Of a stretch of 64,000 bases of DNA, positions 1 to 8,525 are shown piece by piece. The notes beneath the pieces were generated by a model. It was given only the letters and a program-made list of their open reading frames with translations, did not search any database and was not told the DNA's origin. The first letter of the stretch is position 1. Each line of letters opens with the position of its first letter. A program made the translations under genes and the position numbers. Source of the DNA: Solibacillus isronensis (lineage in GTDB: Bacteria > Bacillota > Bacilli > Bacillales_A > Planococcaceae); contig NZ_FVZN01000006.1 of assembly GCF_900168685.1 (NCBI RefSeq), positions 88,290 through 152,289 of the forward strand. Direction: 5' to 3'.

Positions 1-322
1 CACCTAAATTAAGCACTAAACTTTTATCTTCGTTTTCTATCGTATAATCAAGCAGCTCTACCTCATGTTCATTCACTTTTGAGAAAATAAACGGTACTAG
101 CTCTTCTTTACTGCTATCATAATTTTCATCAAATGGAACGGTATTTTCAGCATTCTCATCTGATTTATATAAAGTAATCTTTTCCTCTTTCACTTCAGGG
201 CTACCCTGTGTTACATTGTCTGAATTATTTCCCGGGACATTATTTACATCATCACTCGTCTCTTTTGTCCCGCATGCTGCGAGCACAAGCGCAAATAGCA
301 TGACTAATAACAATTTCCTCAT
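1..322 (-). CDS. Lipoprotein, C-terminus cut by window edge
   Basis: The minus strand from 322 to the window edge stays open for about 107 codons. It starts MRKLLLVMLFALVLAACG, a lipoprotein signal peptide with an LAAC lipobox, so the protein is probably diacylated and anchored outside the membrane. A linker rich in Asn, Asp and Ser follows. The next part (KITLYKSDEN, then LVPFIFSKV and VELLDYTIENEDKSLVLNLG) has the strand pattern of GerMN-type domains found in Bacillus germination and sporulation lipoproteins. That domain call is only suggestive because the C-terminus lies outside the window. A purine-rich ribosome binding site precedes the ATG. Confidence 0.7.
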   Translation of the reverse strand, partial: MRKLLLVMLFALVLAACGTKETSDDVNNVPGNNSDNVTQGSPEVKEEKITLYKSDENAENTVPFDENYDSSKEELVPFIFSKVNEHEVELLDYTIENEDKSLVLNLG

Positions 323-496
323 CGTTGTCTCACTCCTTTTGATGTATTACTTTCAAGATACAGAATAAACAAACAATTTTCAAACTTCCGGCGGCTTTTT
401 CCAACTACCATTTCTGGTAGAAATATAGATAAGCCTATTTAATTATAATAAAACCAATAAATTACAACACTGAAAATAAAATGTTTTCAAAAAATA

Positions 497-525
497 TTGA
501 CAATGATAATTGCCTCCACTAATAT
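497..525 (+). promoter_or_regulatory. Sigma-A promoter of the bmr leader/exporter operon
   Basis: TTGACA at 497-502 and TAATAT at 520-525 are separated by 17 bp, a near-consensus sigma-A promoter. Transcription would start near 532, about 40 nt before the leader ORF at 571, and read into the ABC exporter genes. Confidence 0.8.
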
Positions 526-570
526 TAAGGAACACTAAATAAATTAAAACAAGGAAAGGAGTTAAGGAAT

Positions 571-669
571 ATGAACACATCAATTGTGAATTTACACATT
601 TCAACAGCGACAATTTCATATTGCCCTAACCTGAACTTTTGTTTTAATTTTGCACGTACATGTAAATAA
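571..669 (+). CDS. Short leader peptide ORF upstream of bmrC/bmrD
   Basis: This 32-codon ORF begins ATG at 571, nine bases after a strong GGAAAGGAG ribosome binding site, and ends at a TAA directly abutting a terminator hairpin. The peptide begins MNTSIVNLHISTATISY and ends CPNLNFCFNFARTCK, with three Cys. Its position between a strong promoter and two tandem terminators, ahead of a BmrC/BmrD-type exporter, matches the arrangement described for Bacillus subtilis bmrB. There, translation of a leader peptide controls read-through into bmrCD by ribosome-mediated attenuation. I infer the same role here. I cannot see homology to BmrB itself. A secreted or modified Cys-rich peptide is a less likely alternative. 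Confidence 0.65.
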   Translation: MNTSIVNLHISTATISYCPNLNFCFNFARTCK

Positions 670-703
670 AAGGCACAGGTGTGGATTCCCCTGTGCCCTT
701 TTT
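668..703 (+). terminator. Attenuator hairpin 1 after the leader ORF
   Basis: GGCACAGG (672-679) pairs with CCTGTGCC (690-697) and is followed by CTTTTT. The stem starts three bases after the leader stop codon, so a ribosome on the last codons would cover its 5' arm. AGGTGT at 676-681 in this stem is also complementary to ACACCT at 711-716 in hairpin 2, giving a possible competing antiterminator fold. Confidence 0.75.
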
Positions 704-709
704 CGTTTT

Positions 710-746
710 GACACCTTTTCGAAAAATCGGAATAGGTGTCTTTTTT
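710..746 (+). terminator. Attenuator hairpin 2
   Basis: GACACCT (710-716) pairs with AGGTGTC (734-740), followed by six T residues. It is a second intrinsic terminator in tandem, still upstream of bmrC, so full-length operon expression requires read-through of both. Confidence 0.75.
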
Positions 747-827
747 GTTTACATTGTGCCGACGTTTAAATACCGTCGAAGAATTGTACGATGCATTCAG
801 TGTAACAACATTTCAGGAGGGCTTTAA

Positions 828-884
828 ATGACTATCTTTTTGCAACGAAAACTATTAAAAATGGATCGATATGATGACGGGTAG
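828..884 (+). CDS. 18-residue ORF between attenuator and bmrC
   Basis: ATG at 828 follows an excellent AGGAGG site (816-821) and opens an 18-codon frame beginning MTIFLQRKLLKMDRYDDG, ending at TAG 37 bp before the bmrC start. The ribosome binding site is better than that of bmrC. It may be a second leader or a translational-coupling ORF for the exporter. There is no recognisable domain and it could be fortuitous. Confidence 0.35.
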   Translation: MTIFLQRKLLKMDRYDDG

Positions 885-920
885 CAACACGATCAACATT
901 GAAGAAAGAAGGTATACGTA

Positions 921-2663
921 ATGTTTAATGTATTTGTGAAATTAAAATGGTTTTTAAAAATGTATCGTAAGCAGTATACAATTGCGATTGTACTCCTTAT
1001 GCTGGCGAGCTTTATCGAAGTTTTGCCTCCATGGATTTTAGGGGAAGCCATAGATGACATGACAAATGGAGATATGAATCAGATGCAGCTGCTGAAGTAT
1101 GTAGGCTTCGTTATTGGTGCTGCCATCGTGAGCTATGCTTTAAACTTCATATGGCAATATCAGTTATTTGGCGGTTCCATTACGCTTGACCGTATTTTGC
1201 GAAAAAAACTGATGCATCAATTTTTAAAAATGACCCCGACGTTTTACGAAAAAAACCGTACTGGTGATTTAATGGCCAAAGCTACAAACGATTTAAATGC
1301 AGTTACATTAACTGCCGGCTTCGGTATTATGACCCTCATTGATTCGACGGTCTATATGGCCCTGATCATTTTAGCAATGGGCTTTTTCATCTCTTGGAAG
1401 CTGACATTTTTTGCGATGCTCCCAATTCCAATCATGGCTATACTCATTCAATATTTAGGGAAAATTGTTCATGAACGCTATATGAAGGCACAGGATGCAT
1501 TCGGTGAAATGAATGACAATGTGCTGGAGTCTGTTGCGGGAACTCGTGTCATCCGCGCATATGTTCAAGAAAAGAAAGATGAAGAACGCTTTTCGGAAAT
1601 GAGCGAAAACATTTTTGCCAAAAACATGCGTGTCGCTTATATTAACGGACTCTTCATGCCAATTACAAAAATCGGAACTGGTATTTGTTATGTAATCGCA
1701 TTAGGTTACGGAGCTGTTCTTGTTTCAAATAATGAGCTAACGGTTGGTCAGCTCGTTTCATTTAACGTGTATTTAGGTTTGGCAATTTGGCCTATGTTTG
1801 CAATTGGCGAGCTTATTAATGTCATGCAGCAAGGAAGTGCTTCGCTTGACCGTGTACAGGATACTTTGGAATATGAAGCGGATGTACAAAATCCTCCTTC
1901 ACCAATGACACATCATGTACCGAATTCTATCGGGTTTTCTGAGTTTACATTCCAGTACCCTCTATCTCAGGTGAAAAACTTGCAGCAAATCTCACTGAAC
2001 CTAAAAAAAGGGCAAACACTTGGTATTGTCGGGAAAACAGGTTCAGGTAAGACAACATTTATTCGTCAGCTTTTGCGTGAATATCCGTTAGGCAATGGGC
2101 AAATAGCCATTAATGATACGGACTTGGCACAAATGACAAAAGAACAAATTTTGGACTGGATCGGCTATGTGCCACAGGACCATGTACTATTCTCCCGTAC
2201 AATCCGTGAAAACATTTTATTCGGGAAAGAAAATGCTACGAACGGTGAAATCGAAGAAGCAATTCGACTGGCAGACTTTGAAAAAGATTTAGCAAATTTA
2301 CCGCTTGGCATTGAAACACTTGTCGGTGAAAAAGGCGTATCTTTATCAGGTGGCCAAAAACAGCGTGTATCAATTGCACGTGCGTTGATTAAAGATCCGG
2401 AAATTCTAATTTTGGACGATTCTTTATCTGCTGTCGATGCAAAAACAGAATCAAAAATTATCGAAAATATACAAACAGAGCGCGCTGGAAAAACGACAAT
2501 CATTTCAACTCACCGCCTGTCAGGTATTCAGCATGCGGATGAAATTATCGTGCTGGATGATGGTTATATCGTTGAACGAGGTACTCATGAAGAGCTCCTA
2601 CGCTTAGGCGGATGGTACAAAGAGCAGTTTGACCGCCAGCAGCTTGAGGAGGTGGAGCAATGA
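921..2663 (+). CDS. bmrC: Heterodimeric ABC multidrug exporter, subunit with degenerate site (BmrC/YheI type)
   Basis: This 580-residue half-transporter has an N-terminal six-helix ABC exporter membrane domain and a C-terminal nucleotide-binding domain. Walker A is GKTGSGKTT, the signature is LSGGQKQR and Walker B is ILILDDSLSAVD. In Walker B the usual catalytic Glu is Asp, the feature that marks BmrC/YheI as the degenerate partner in the B. subtilis BmrC/BmrD heterodimer. The stop overlaps the start of the next gene (ATGA at 2660-2663), so the subunits are translationally coupled. Expression is probably controlled by the leader ORF and terminators at 571-746. It is expected to export structurally diverse drugs across the cytoplasmic membrane. 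Confidence 0.88.
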   Translation: MFNVFVKLKWFLKMYRKQYTIAIVLLMLASFIEVLPPWILGEAIDDMTNGDMNQMQLLKYVGFVIGAAIVSYALNFIWQYQLFGGSITLDRILRKKLMHQFLKMTPTFYEKNRTGDLMAKATNDLNAVTLTAGFGIMTLIDSTVYMALIILAMGFFISWKLTFFAMLPIPIMAILIQYLGKIVHERYMKAQDAFGEMNDNVLESVAGTRVIRAYVQEKKDEERFSEMSENIFAKNMRVAYINGLFMPITKIGTGICYVIALGYGAVLVSNNELTVGQLVSFNVYLGLAIWPMFAIGELINVMQQGSASLDRVQDTLEYEADVQNPPSPMTHHVPNSIGFSEFTFQYPLSQVKNLQQISLNLKKGQTLGIVGKTGSGKTTFIRQLLREYPLGNGQIAINDTDLAQMTKEQILDWIGYVPQDHVLFSRTIRENILFGKENATNGEIEEAIRLADFEKDLANLPLGIETLVGEKGVSLSGGQKQRVSIARALIKDPEILILDDSLSAVDAKTESKIIENIQTERAGKTTIISTHRLSGIQHADEIIVLDDGYIVERGTHEELLRLGGWYKEQFDRQQLEEVEQ

Positions 2664-4396
2664 GTACATCAAAACGACTGTACCTGTATGCTTTAAAATT
2701 TAAAAAACCGATTTTAATCGGGTTAGCTTTATTAACAATTGCGGTCGCAACTGATATTGCAGGACCGTTCATCGCAAAATATATTATCGACCACTACATG
2801 GAACCGGGTAATCTTCAAGTAGAACCGATCGCGATACTGCTGTCGATCTTCTTCTTATTATCTGTGCTGACTGCTGTGTTCCGTTATTTAATGTTCATCT
2901 TTTTACAACGTGGTGCAAACTTTGTAATTCAGCAGTTACGGAAAGACGTATTTGGACATATTCAAAAGCTGCCAATTGAATACTTCGATAACTTACCAGC
3001 CGGAAAAGTTGTTGCACGTGTCACAAATGATACCGAGGCAATACGCAATCTATACGTAACTGTACTTTCGCAATTTGCGAACAGCTTTATTACCATTGCA
3101 GGGGTATATATAGCTTTATTTATTTTAAATTGGAAAATGGCACTCTTCGCTCTATTACTCATTCCAATTGTTTATGTTTGGATGATTTTATACCGAAAGT
3201 TCGCTTCACAGTACAACCATATTATTCGAACAAAAATTGCGGATATTAATGCAATGATCAATGAATCGATTAATGGGATGACGATTATTCAGGCATTCCG
3301 CCGGGAAGAACAGATGAAGCAAGAGTTCGACGAAATGAATGACGAACATTATAAATACAACCGTAAACTTTTAGTGCTGGACTCCGCGACATCTCATAAC
3401 CTTGTCAATATTTTACGACTTGGAATGTTTGCAGTATTTGTTTTTTACTTCGGTACTCAATCGATGACATTGCCTGAAGCGGTAACAGCAGGTACGCTAT
3501 ATGCGTTTGTTGATTATATTACGCGCCTGTTCAATCCGATCACGAACTTAGTCAATCAGTTCTCCCAGCTTGAACGTTCACTGGTAGCAGGTTCACGGGT
3601 ATTTGAACTGCTTGATCAGCAAGGGGAAACTGTAAGTACAGAACGAATTGAACGTTATAAAGGAAATGTTGTGTTTGATCATGTCTCATTCGCCTATAAA
3701 AATGATGAATATGTATTGAAAAATATTCACTTTGAAGCAAAAGAAGGCGAAACAATTGCACTTGTCGGTCATACAGGATCGGGGAAAAGTTCGATTATGA
3801 ATTTACTGTTCCGCTTCTATGATCCGCAAAAAGGCCGTATTGTCATTGACGGGAAAGATATTACGAAGCTTCCGCGCCAAGCGATTCGTGAGCATATGGG
3901 AATCGTATTGCAGGATCCGTATTTGTTCACCGGGACAATCGCTTCGAACATTAGCCTCAATGATAAGCGGATTTCAAGAGAAACCGTTGAAAAAGCGCTC
4001 GAAGCAGTCGGAGGCGAACGTGTCTTATCAAAATTCGAAAAAGGAATTGATGAGCCTGTAATCGAAAAAGGAAGTACGCTTTCTTCTGGTCAGCGCCAGT
4101 TAATTTCGTTTGCGCGTGCGCTTGCATTTGATCCGGCTATTCTTATTCTGGATGAGGCGACATCGAATATCGACTCAGAAACAGAGGAAATTATCCAACA
4201 TGCAATGGACGTACTGAAAAAAGGCCGTACAACGTTTATTATCGCCCACCGACTTTCCACTATTAAAAATGCAGATAAAATTTTAGTATTGGATCGTGGT
4301 GAAATTGTTGAACAAGGCAGCCATGATGAACTTGTGGCACTTGGCGGTAAGTATGAACTGATGTATCGCCTGCAATCCGGTTCATTAACTTCTTAA
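2660..4396 (+). CDS. bmrD: Heterodimeric ABC multidrug exporter, catalytic subunit (BmrD/YheH type)
   Basis: The 578-residue partner half-transporter has an N-terminal membrane domain and a nucleotide-binding domain with Walker A GHTGSGKSS, signature LSSGQRQL and Walker B LILDEATSNID. The catalytic Glu is present here and missing in the upstream subunit. The signature has SSGQ instead of SGGQ, again typical of asymmetric heterodimers where only one composite site hydrolyses ATP efficiently. It overlaps the upstream gene by four bases and is followed by a terminator, so the two genes close the operon. Confidence 0.88.
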   Translation: MSTSKRLYLYALKFKKPILIGLALLTIAVATDIAGPFIAKYIIDHYMEPGNLQVEPIAILLSIFFLLSVLTAVFRYLMFIFLQRGANFVIQQLRKDVFGHIQKLPIEYFDNLPAGKVVARVTNDTEAIRNLYVTVLSQFANSFITIAGVYIALFILNWKMALFALLLIPIVYVWMILYRKFASQYNHIIRTKIADINAMINESINGMTIIQAFRREEQMKQEFDEMNDEHYKYNRKLLVLDSATSHNLVNILRLGMFAVFVFYFGTQSMTLPEAVTAGTLYAFVDYITRLFNPITNLVNQFSQLERSLVAGSRVFELLDQQGETVSTERIERYKGNVVFDHVSFAYKNDEYVLKNIHFEAKEGETIALVGHTGSGKSSIMNLLFRFYDPQKGRIVIDGKDITKLPRQAIREHMGIVLQDPYLFTGTIASNISLNDKRISRETVEKALEAVGGERVLSKFEKGIDEPVIEKGSTLSSGQRQLISFARALAFDPAILILDEATSNIDSETEEIIQHAMDVLKKGRTTFIIAHRLSTIKNADKILVLDRGEIVEQGSHDELVALGGKYELMYRLQSGSLTS

Positions 4397-4405
4397 TAAA
4401 AAAGA

Positions 4406-4446
4406 AGCGTATAGTCCCCTTTCATTAGGGAGCTATACGCTTTTTG
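4406..4446. terminator. Bidirectional terminator between bmrD and the MMPL gene
   Basis: AGCGTATAG (4406-4414) pairs with CTATACGCT (4433-4441), with T-runs on both sides. It serves the convergent exporter genes on either side. Confidence 0.8.
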
Positions 4447-6651
4447 TTATTTTTCTAGCTTTTTATTCGGCCAGTATGACCATTTACCAAACACCGTAAT
4501 GAGGGCCGGTACGAGTAATGGACGTACGACAAACGTATCAAGCAGTACCCCTACCGCTGTTACGATACCGAATTGTACTAATAGCTGTATTGGTAATGTC
4601 GCTAATACTAGGAATGTACCAGCTAAAATCAGACCAGCAGATGTAATTACTGCACCCGTTGAAGCAATACCATTTGAAATGGCTTGTTTATGCGCAATAC
4701 CACGCTTGCGGTTTTTCCATATATCAGAAATCATGAAAATATTATAGTCATTACCTAATGCGATAATAAATACGAAACTGTACAGTGGAATCGAACTAGC
4801 CATCGCTTCATGTCCTAAACCGTAATGGATGATCAACCAACCTGCACCTAAAGCAGAGAAGAAAGATATTACTACTGTTACCATTAATTGAATCGATGTG
4901 ATTAAAGCACGTAAGTACGCTAATAATACGACGAAAATAATAATGATCATGACAGGTTGAATGATACTTTCATCGCCTGACTGAACGACTTTTGTATCAA
5001 GTTGCGAACTCGTTTCGCCCCCGATCCAGAATTTGCCGTCTTCCAGATTGTTATCCGCAAGAATCTTTTTAACATCGTCCTTCATTTGCTCAACATCATC
5101 CATCGCTTCATTTGAGTATGGATTTTTATCCAAATCAATTTCATAAAGTTGGATGTTGTTGTTTGTTTCACCTTTACGCATTTCTTTTATTACACCGACA
5201 TATGGGAGTCTTAACAGTTGTTCTGTAATGTCCATATCAGTTCCTTCACTGTCTACCAACAACTGCACCGGCGCCAATTCACCTGGTGTAAAGTTTTCTT
5301 CAATGATTGTAAATCCTTCACGTGATGGCATATCTTCAGGGAATGAAGAAATTAAATCGTAGTTATACTTAATATTTGTAGAAGTAATTGCCAAACCAAT
5401 TAATATCGCACCTGCAACAATTATGACAAGCCATGGTTTCGAAGTAACAAATTCACCCACCTTACGCATATAGCGGTGATTAGGTTTACGTTGTTTATAT
5501 GGTTTGTTTTTCTTTTCGGCATTTGCTTTTTCAGCTTCCTCCGTACGAGGAACAAATGGCCAAAACGCTGCGCGCCCTAAAATCCCAAGAATAGCCGGAA
5601 GCAATGTAACTACTGCAAAACCTGTAATTAATACACCAAAGCTAAACGGAACAGCAAAACGCTGGAATGCGCCGTAATCCGCCAATGCCAATGTCGCTAA
5701 ACCGATTACTACTGTTAAGCCACTCATTACGATTGCGCCTGTTGATTCACGTACAGCCGATGCCAACGCTGTAAATTTATTATCTTCAGTCAGCAATATA
5801 TCTCGGTAACGTGTAATTAAGAACAAACAATAGTCCGTACCTGCACCAAACAGTAAAACAATCATAATCGCTACCGCTTGCGCATCTTTATCGATCCATC
5901 CGTTTTCAGCCATTAAGCCCAATAATGGACTTACAACTAAATACGCTACCCCTACAACAATTAATGGGATAATCGCTAAAATTGGTGAACGGTAAATTAC
6001 TAATAAGATGACTAAAATGATAATGACAGTGGCAACCATTAGTTGTACGTCAGCTGCTTTAAAAAGATCTGTCGCATCAATTGAGATACCAACCGGTCCA
6101 GAGAATCGAGCATGAAGTCCCTCATCCTCTAAATTTGTATCATACGGATTTTCACCAAATTGACTTTCCGTACGTTCTTTAATAATCGCTAGATTTTCTT
6201 TTAGAACATCTGAATTTTTATCTGTTGAAAAGAAAACTGGTGTGACAAGTGCTGCACCGTTCTCAGAAAGTGACCCCATCAATGCTTGAACGGGAAGGTT
6301 ATGGAATGGCGGGATTGTTTCCTGTCCATCTAACGGGTCATCCGCCAGTTGTTTGTATAACCCTTTAATATTTGTCAAATCTTCTTCTGTAAGACCAGAT
6401 TCGTTATACCAAGTAATTAATAAAGGGATCCCACTATCAGATGAGAATTCTTCCTCCATAATGTTTCCTGCTTGAATTGATGTATAAGTATCAGGGATTT
6501 CATCGCCCACAAAGTTTTCAACACTATTAATTTGCGGGAAGATAAGTGCAAATAAAACGGCAAACATAATCCATAAAGCCAAAACAACCCAACGTGTTTT
6601 CTTACCGCCCATTACACTTCCCCATTTTTCCAATGGATGTTTAGACATCAC
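4447..6651 (-). CDS. MMPL/RND-family membrane exporter
   Basis: This 734-residue integral membrane protein has the MMPL layout: one N-terminal helix (residues ~18-36), an extracellular loop of about 170 residues, a bundle of five or six helices, a second central helix near residue 410, a second large loop, and a final helix bundle. It contains GADYCLF-like (FGAGTDYCLFLITRYRD) and ALGNDYNIFMI segments typical of the proton-relay helices of this superfamily. Relatives such as B. subtilis YdgH export drugs or lipids. It is transcribed divergently from the MerR/cobalamin-type regulator at 6829, which may control it. The substrate cannot be read from the sequence. Confidence 0.85.
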   Translation of the reverse strand: MMSKHPLEKWGSVMGGKKTRWVVLALWIMFAVLFALIFPQINSVENFVGDEIPDTYTSIQAGNIMEEEFSSDSGIPLLITWYNESGLTEEDLTNIKGLYKQLADDPLDGQETIPPFHNLPVQALMGSLSENGAALVTPVFFSTDKNSDVLKENLAIIKERTESQFGENPYDTNLEDEGLHARFSGPVGISIDATDLFKAADVQLMVATVIIILVILLVIYRSPILAIIPLIVVGVAYLVVSPLLGLMAENGWIDKDAQAVAIMIVLLFGAGTDYCLFLITRYRDILLTEDNKFTALASAVRESTGAIVMSGLTVVIGLATLALADYGAFQRFAVPFSFGVLITGFAVVTLLPAILGILGRAAFWPFVPRTEEAEKANAEKKNKPYKQRKPNHRYMRKVGEFVTSKPWLVIIVAGAILIGLAITSTNIKYNYDLISSFPEDMPSREGFTIIEENFTPGELAPVQLLVDSEGTDMDITEQLLRLPYVGVIKEMRKGETNNNIQLYEIDLDKNPYSNEAMDDVEQMKDDVKKILADNNLEDGKFWIGGETSSQLDTKVVQSGDESIIQPVMIIIIFVVLLAYLRALITSIQLMVTVVISFFSALGAGWLIIHYGLGHEAMASSIPLYSFVFIIALGNDYNIFMISDIWKNRKRGIAHKQAISNGIASTGAVITSAGLILAGTFLVLATLPIQLLVQFGIVTAVGVLLDTFVVRPLLVPALITVFGKWSYWPNKKLEK

Positions 6652-6740
6652 ATAGCCTCCTTCATCTTCTTTTTTATTCCCAAATATTACAAGGTATACA
6701 TGCCCTTTTAATGATACCCTTAATTTATGTTATACAAACA

Positions 6741-6791
6741 TTGTACAATATACGAAAAACATTTGACAAGTACTTTCTTTTTCGGTTGAAT
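6741..6791. promoter_or_regulatory. Divergent promoter region with TGTACA operator-like site
   Basis: The 8-bp palindrome TTGTACAA is at 6741-6748, and TTGACA at 6763-6768 could be the -35 of the MerR-type gene (TTGAAT 17 bp later as a weak -10). TGTACA is the core reported for CarH/LitR-type MerR repressors, so this is a candidate operator. Only one clear copy is seen, plus a related TATACA at 6731-6736. Confidence 0.45.
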
Positions 6792-6828
6792 AGAGTTTAA
6801 TAAGGATCTCTTTAGGAGGTGGTAAAAT

Positions 6829-7701
6829 ATGACTAAAAAAACTTACTCGATACAACAAGTATCTAACTTGACGAATCTTTCTAAACAACTGATCCGAAAA
6901 TGGGAAGATCGCTACCAAATCATTCAACCGGATAGATTAGACAATGGCTACCGCGTATATACGGAAGATGAAGTTCAAACGTTATTGCAGCTGAAACAAT
7001 ATATAAATAGCGGTATGACGATTAAACAAGCGGTAGATCACTATATCAAAAATAAGGATGTACCAGAAGCTGACCCTGTATCGTTCTTCCACAAAGCACT
7101 AATTCAAGCTGGGACCGAAGCAAACGAACATGAAATTTTGCATTTGCTCGAACAGGCACACCATAAATTCGGTGTAGAGAAGCTGATCCAGGATATTGTC
7201 GTCCCCTTCCTTCATGAAGTAGGACAGCTTTGGTGTGAAAAAGCATGGGGCGAATACCAAGAAGCGATTAGCAGTCAAACAGTGCGTGACTTTTTAAGCC
7301 ACCTTCGTCGACATTTTTATGTTCCGGACGATGCGCCACTCGCATTAGGGAGCTGTCTACCTGGAGAGAGACATGAAATCCCAATGCAAATTCTGCTTAT
7401 CCAATGTATGTTGCGGGGTTACCGCACACTAATGCTGGGACCATCACCGGCTCCAACAGCGATACAGTCTGCTATCGCTTTAAAGAAGCCAGCCATTGTA
7501 CTGCTAACCGGATCTACCGAGATTGCTTACAATGAATTTGCCCAGTCCATTCACACACTCGAAAAATTGGCACAAGTTCACGAGCATATTTCTTTTTATA
7601 TAGGTGGTGCAGGAACAGAACTTTTTTATGAACAGTTCCAATTGAAAGCTTTAAAATTAGCAAGAACAATTGATGATATCCTTCCGCCCGCTAACCTTTA
7701 G
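6829..7701 (+). CDS. MerR-family regulator with cobalamin-binding-like domain (CarH/LitR-like)
   Basis: The 290-residue protein has a MerR helix-turn-helix at residues 5-70 (YSIQQVSNLTNLSKQLIRKW) and a C-terminal region laid out like the four-helix and Rossmann B12-binding module of CarH/LitR. W135 with E145 matches the start of the W-x9-E-H motif, but Ala replaces the His. The Rossmann part has GERHEIP at 179-185, retaining the cobalamin-ligating His (182) of E-x-H-x-x-G with Pro for the last Gly. It may sense adenosylcobalamin or light, or may have lost that. It is divergent from the MMPL gene. The start is supported by a GGAGGTGG site. Confidence 0.8.
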   Translation: MTKKTYSIQQVSNLTNLSKQLIRKWEDRYQIIQPDRLDNGYRVYTEDEVQTLLQLKQYINSGMTIKQAVDHYIKNKDVPEADPVSFFHKALIQAGTEANEHEILHLLEQAHHKFGVEKLIQDIVVPFLHEVGQLWCEKAWGEYQEAISSQTVRDFLSHLRRHFYVPDDAPLALGSCLPGERHEIPMQILLIQCMLRGYRTLMLGPSPAPTAIQSAIALKKPAIVLLTGSTEIAYNEFAQSIHTLEKLAQVHEHISFYIGGAGTELFYEQFQLKALKLARTIDDILPPANL

Positions 7702-7716
7702 CAATGGTCCACACCG

Positions 7717-7751
7717 AGCTCGCTGTATTACTATTTACAGCGAGCTTTTTG
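7717..7751 (+). terminator. Terminator of the MerR/B12 regulator
   Basis: AGCTCGCTGTA (7717-7727) pairs with TACAGCGAGCT (7736-7746), followed by a T-run. Confidence 0.85.
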
Positions 7752-7771
7752 CTAAATTTTTCGTAAAGAAA

Positions 7772-7812
7772 AATTGACCACTTTGCCTGATTTGCAAAAT
7801 GGTCAATTATTT
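7772..7812. terminator. Terminator of the small acidic protein gene
   Basis: AATTGACCA (7772-7780) pairs with TGGTCAATT (7800-7808), with additional internal pairing and A/T runs outside. It lies at the 3' end of the minus-strand gene at 7835. Confidence 0.7.
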
Positions 7813-7834
7813 TTGTGATTACTATTATTTGAAG

Positions 7835-8056
7835 TTATGCGTCTTTTGTTTCGTCCGGCTGGTTTTTACGCTCACTACCGGAAGTAGTTTTCGTGTTCGC
7901 ACGATATTTCTCATCTTTTACTTGGTCATTCAATTCTTCCATCGGAATTGGATCCACGAATTTCATTTCCTCATCTCTATCGAAAATGCTTTCCTTTTCG
8001 GTATTCAATAAATCCGGATTGTCGAGCTTTTTATGCTTTATTTTATCGTCTTTCAT
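7835..8056 (-). CDS. Small hydrophilic protein of unknown function
   Basis: This is a 73-residue, highly charged protein with no predicted membrane segment (starts MKDDKIKHKKLDNPDLL, ends NQPDETKDA). An AAAGGAGG ribosome binding site 9 bases before the ATG and a downstream terminator indicate a real gene. The Asp/Glu/Lys-rich, low-complexity composition suggests an intrinsically disordered protein like other small Bacillales stress or spore proteins. I do not recognise the family. Confidence 0.65.
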   Translation of the reverse strand: MKDDKIKHKKLDNPDLLNTEKESIFDRDEEMKFVDPIPMEELNDQVKDEKYRANTKTTSGSERKNQPDETKDA

Positions 8057-8145
8057 TTATAAAAGCCTCCTTTTCGAATAGTCTCTTATCTATTACCCGA
8101 AATTAGAGATGGTTACACTTTTTACTATTATTAAGCAATAACCTT

Positions 8146-8439
8146 TTAACTTTTAAAATTTACGTTTTTCTCGGCCATCGCATGTTTTAATGTAGGCAAT
8201 GAAGAAGGTCCAATCCCATGCAATTGTAAAATTTCTTTTTCCGTATATTCAGCAAGATGCTCCAACTCGGTAATGCCCGCGTTTATTAATGCATTACGCG
8301 CAGGGGAGGATAAACGAGATAAAAATCCTTCAGATGGTCTATTTGCCTGCTCACACTTAGGACAAGTTCCGCAATCTGTACTTTTATAATACCGGTGCCC
8401 CATTGGACAAATACGCAATGTCCGCTTCCTTTCCACCAT
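8146..8439 (-). CDS. Zinc-ribbon protein with RNA polymerase alpha-CTD-like fold
   Basis: This 97-residue protein begins with a zinc-ribbon-like part (CPMGHRYYKSTDCGTCPKC, residues 12-30, with Cys and His ligands). It continues with LSSPARNALINAGITELEHL and LHGIGPSSLPTLKHAM. The second half matches the helix-hairpin-helix pattern of the RNA polymerase alpha C-terminal domain (SxRAxNxLxxxGIxTxxxL and GxGxxSxxEI-like). Such stand-alone alpha-CTD proteins occur in Bacillales and are presumed nucleic-acid binding. The function is unknown. Confidence 0.7.
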   Translation of the reverse strand: MVERKRTLRICPMGHRYYKSTDCGTCPKCEQANRPSEGFLSRLSSPARNALINAGITELEHLAEYTEKEILQLHGIGPSSLPTLKHAMAEKNVNFKS

Positions 8440-8486
8440 ACTATCCCCCCCTGTTTTATCTAAACACCATTATTCTACCCTTTAAA

Positions 8487-8520
8487 AAAATCCGTTGCAC
8501 GATTTTACGTACAACGGATT
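8487..8520 (-). terminator. Terminator of ahpF
   Basis: AATCCGTTG (8489-8497) and CAACGGATT (8512-8520) form a 9-bp stem. On the minus strand it is followed by a run of T. Confidence 0.85.
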
Positions 8521-8525
8521 CTCTA

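Noticed and set aside
501..512. CAATGATAATTG near the bmr promoter, resembling part of a Fur box
   Set aside because: It overlaps the promoter spacer and matches too few positions of the 19-bp Fur consensus.
571..669. Cys-rich leader peptide as a secreted pheromone or modified peptide exported by BmrCD
   Set aside because: There is no signal sequence, modification enzyme or processing protease nearby, and the terminators after it fit attenuation better.
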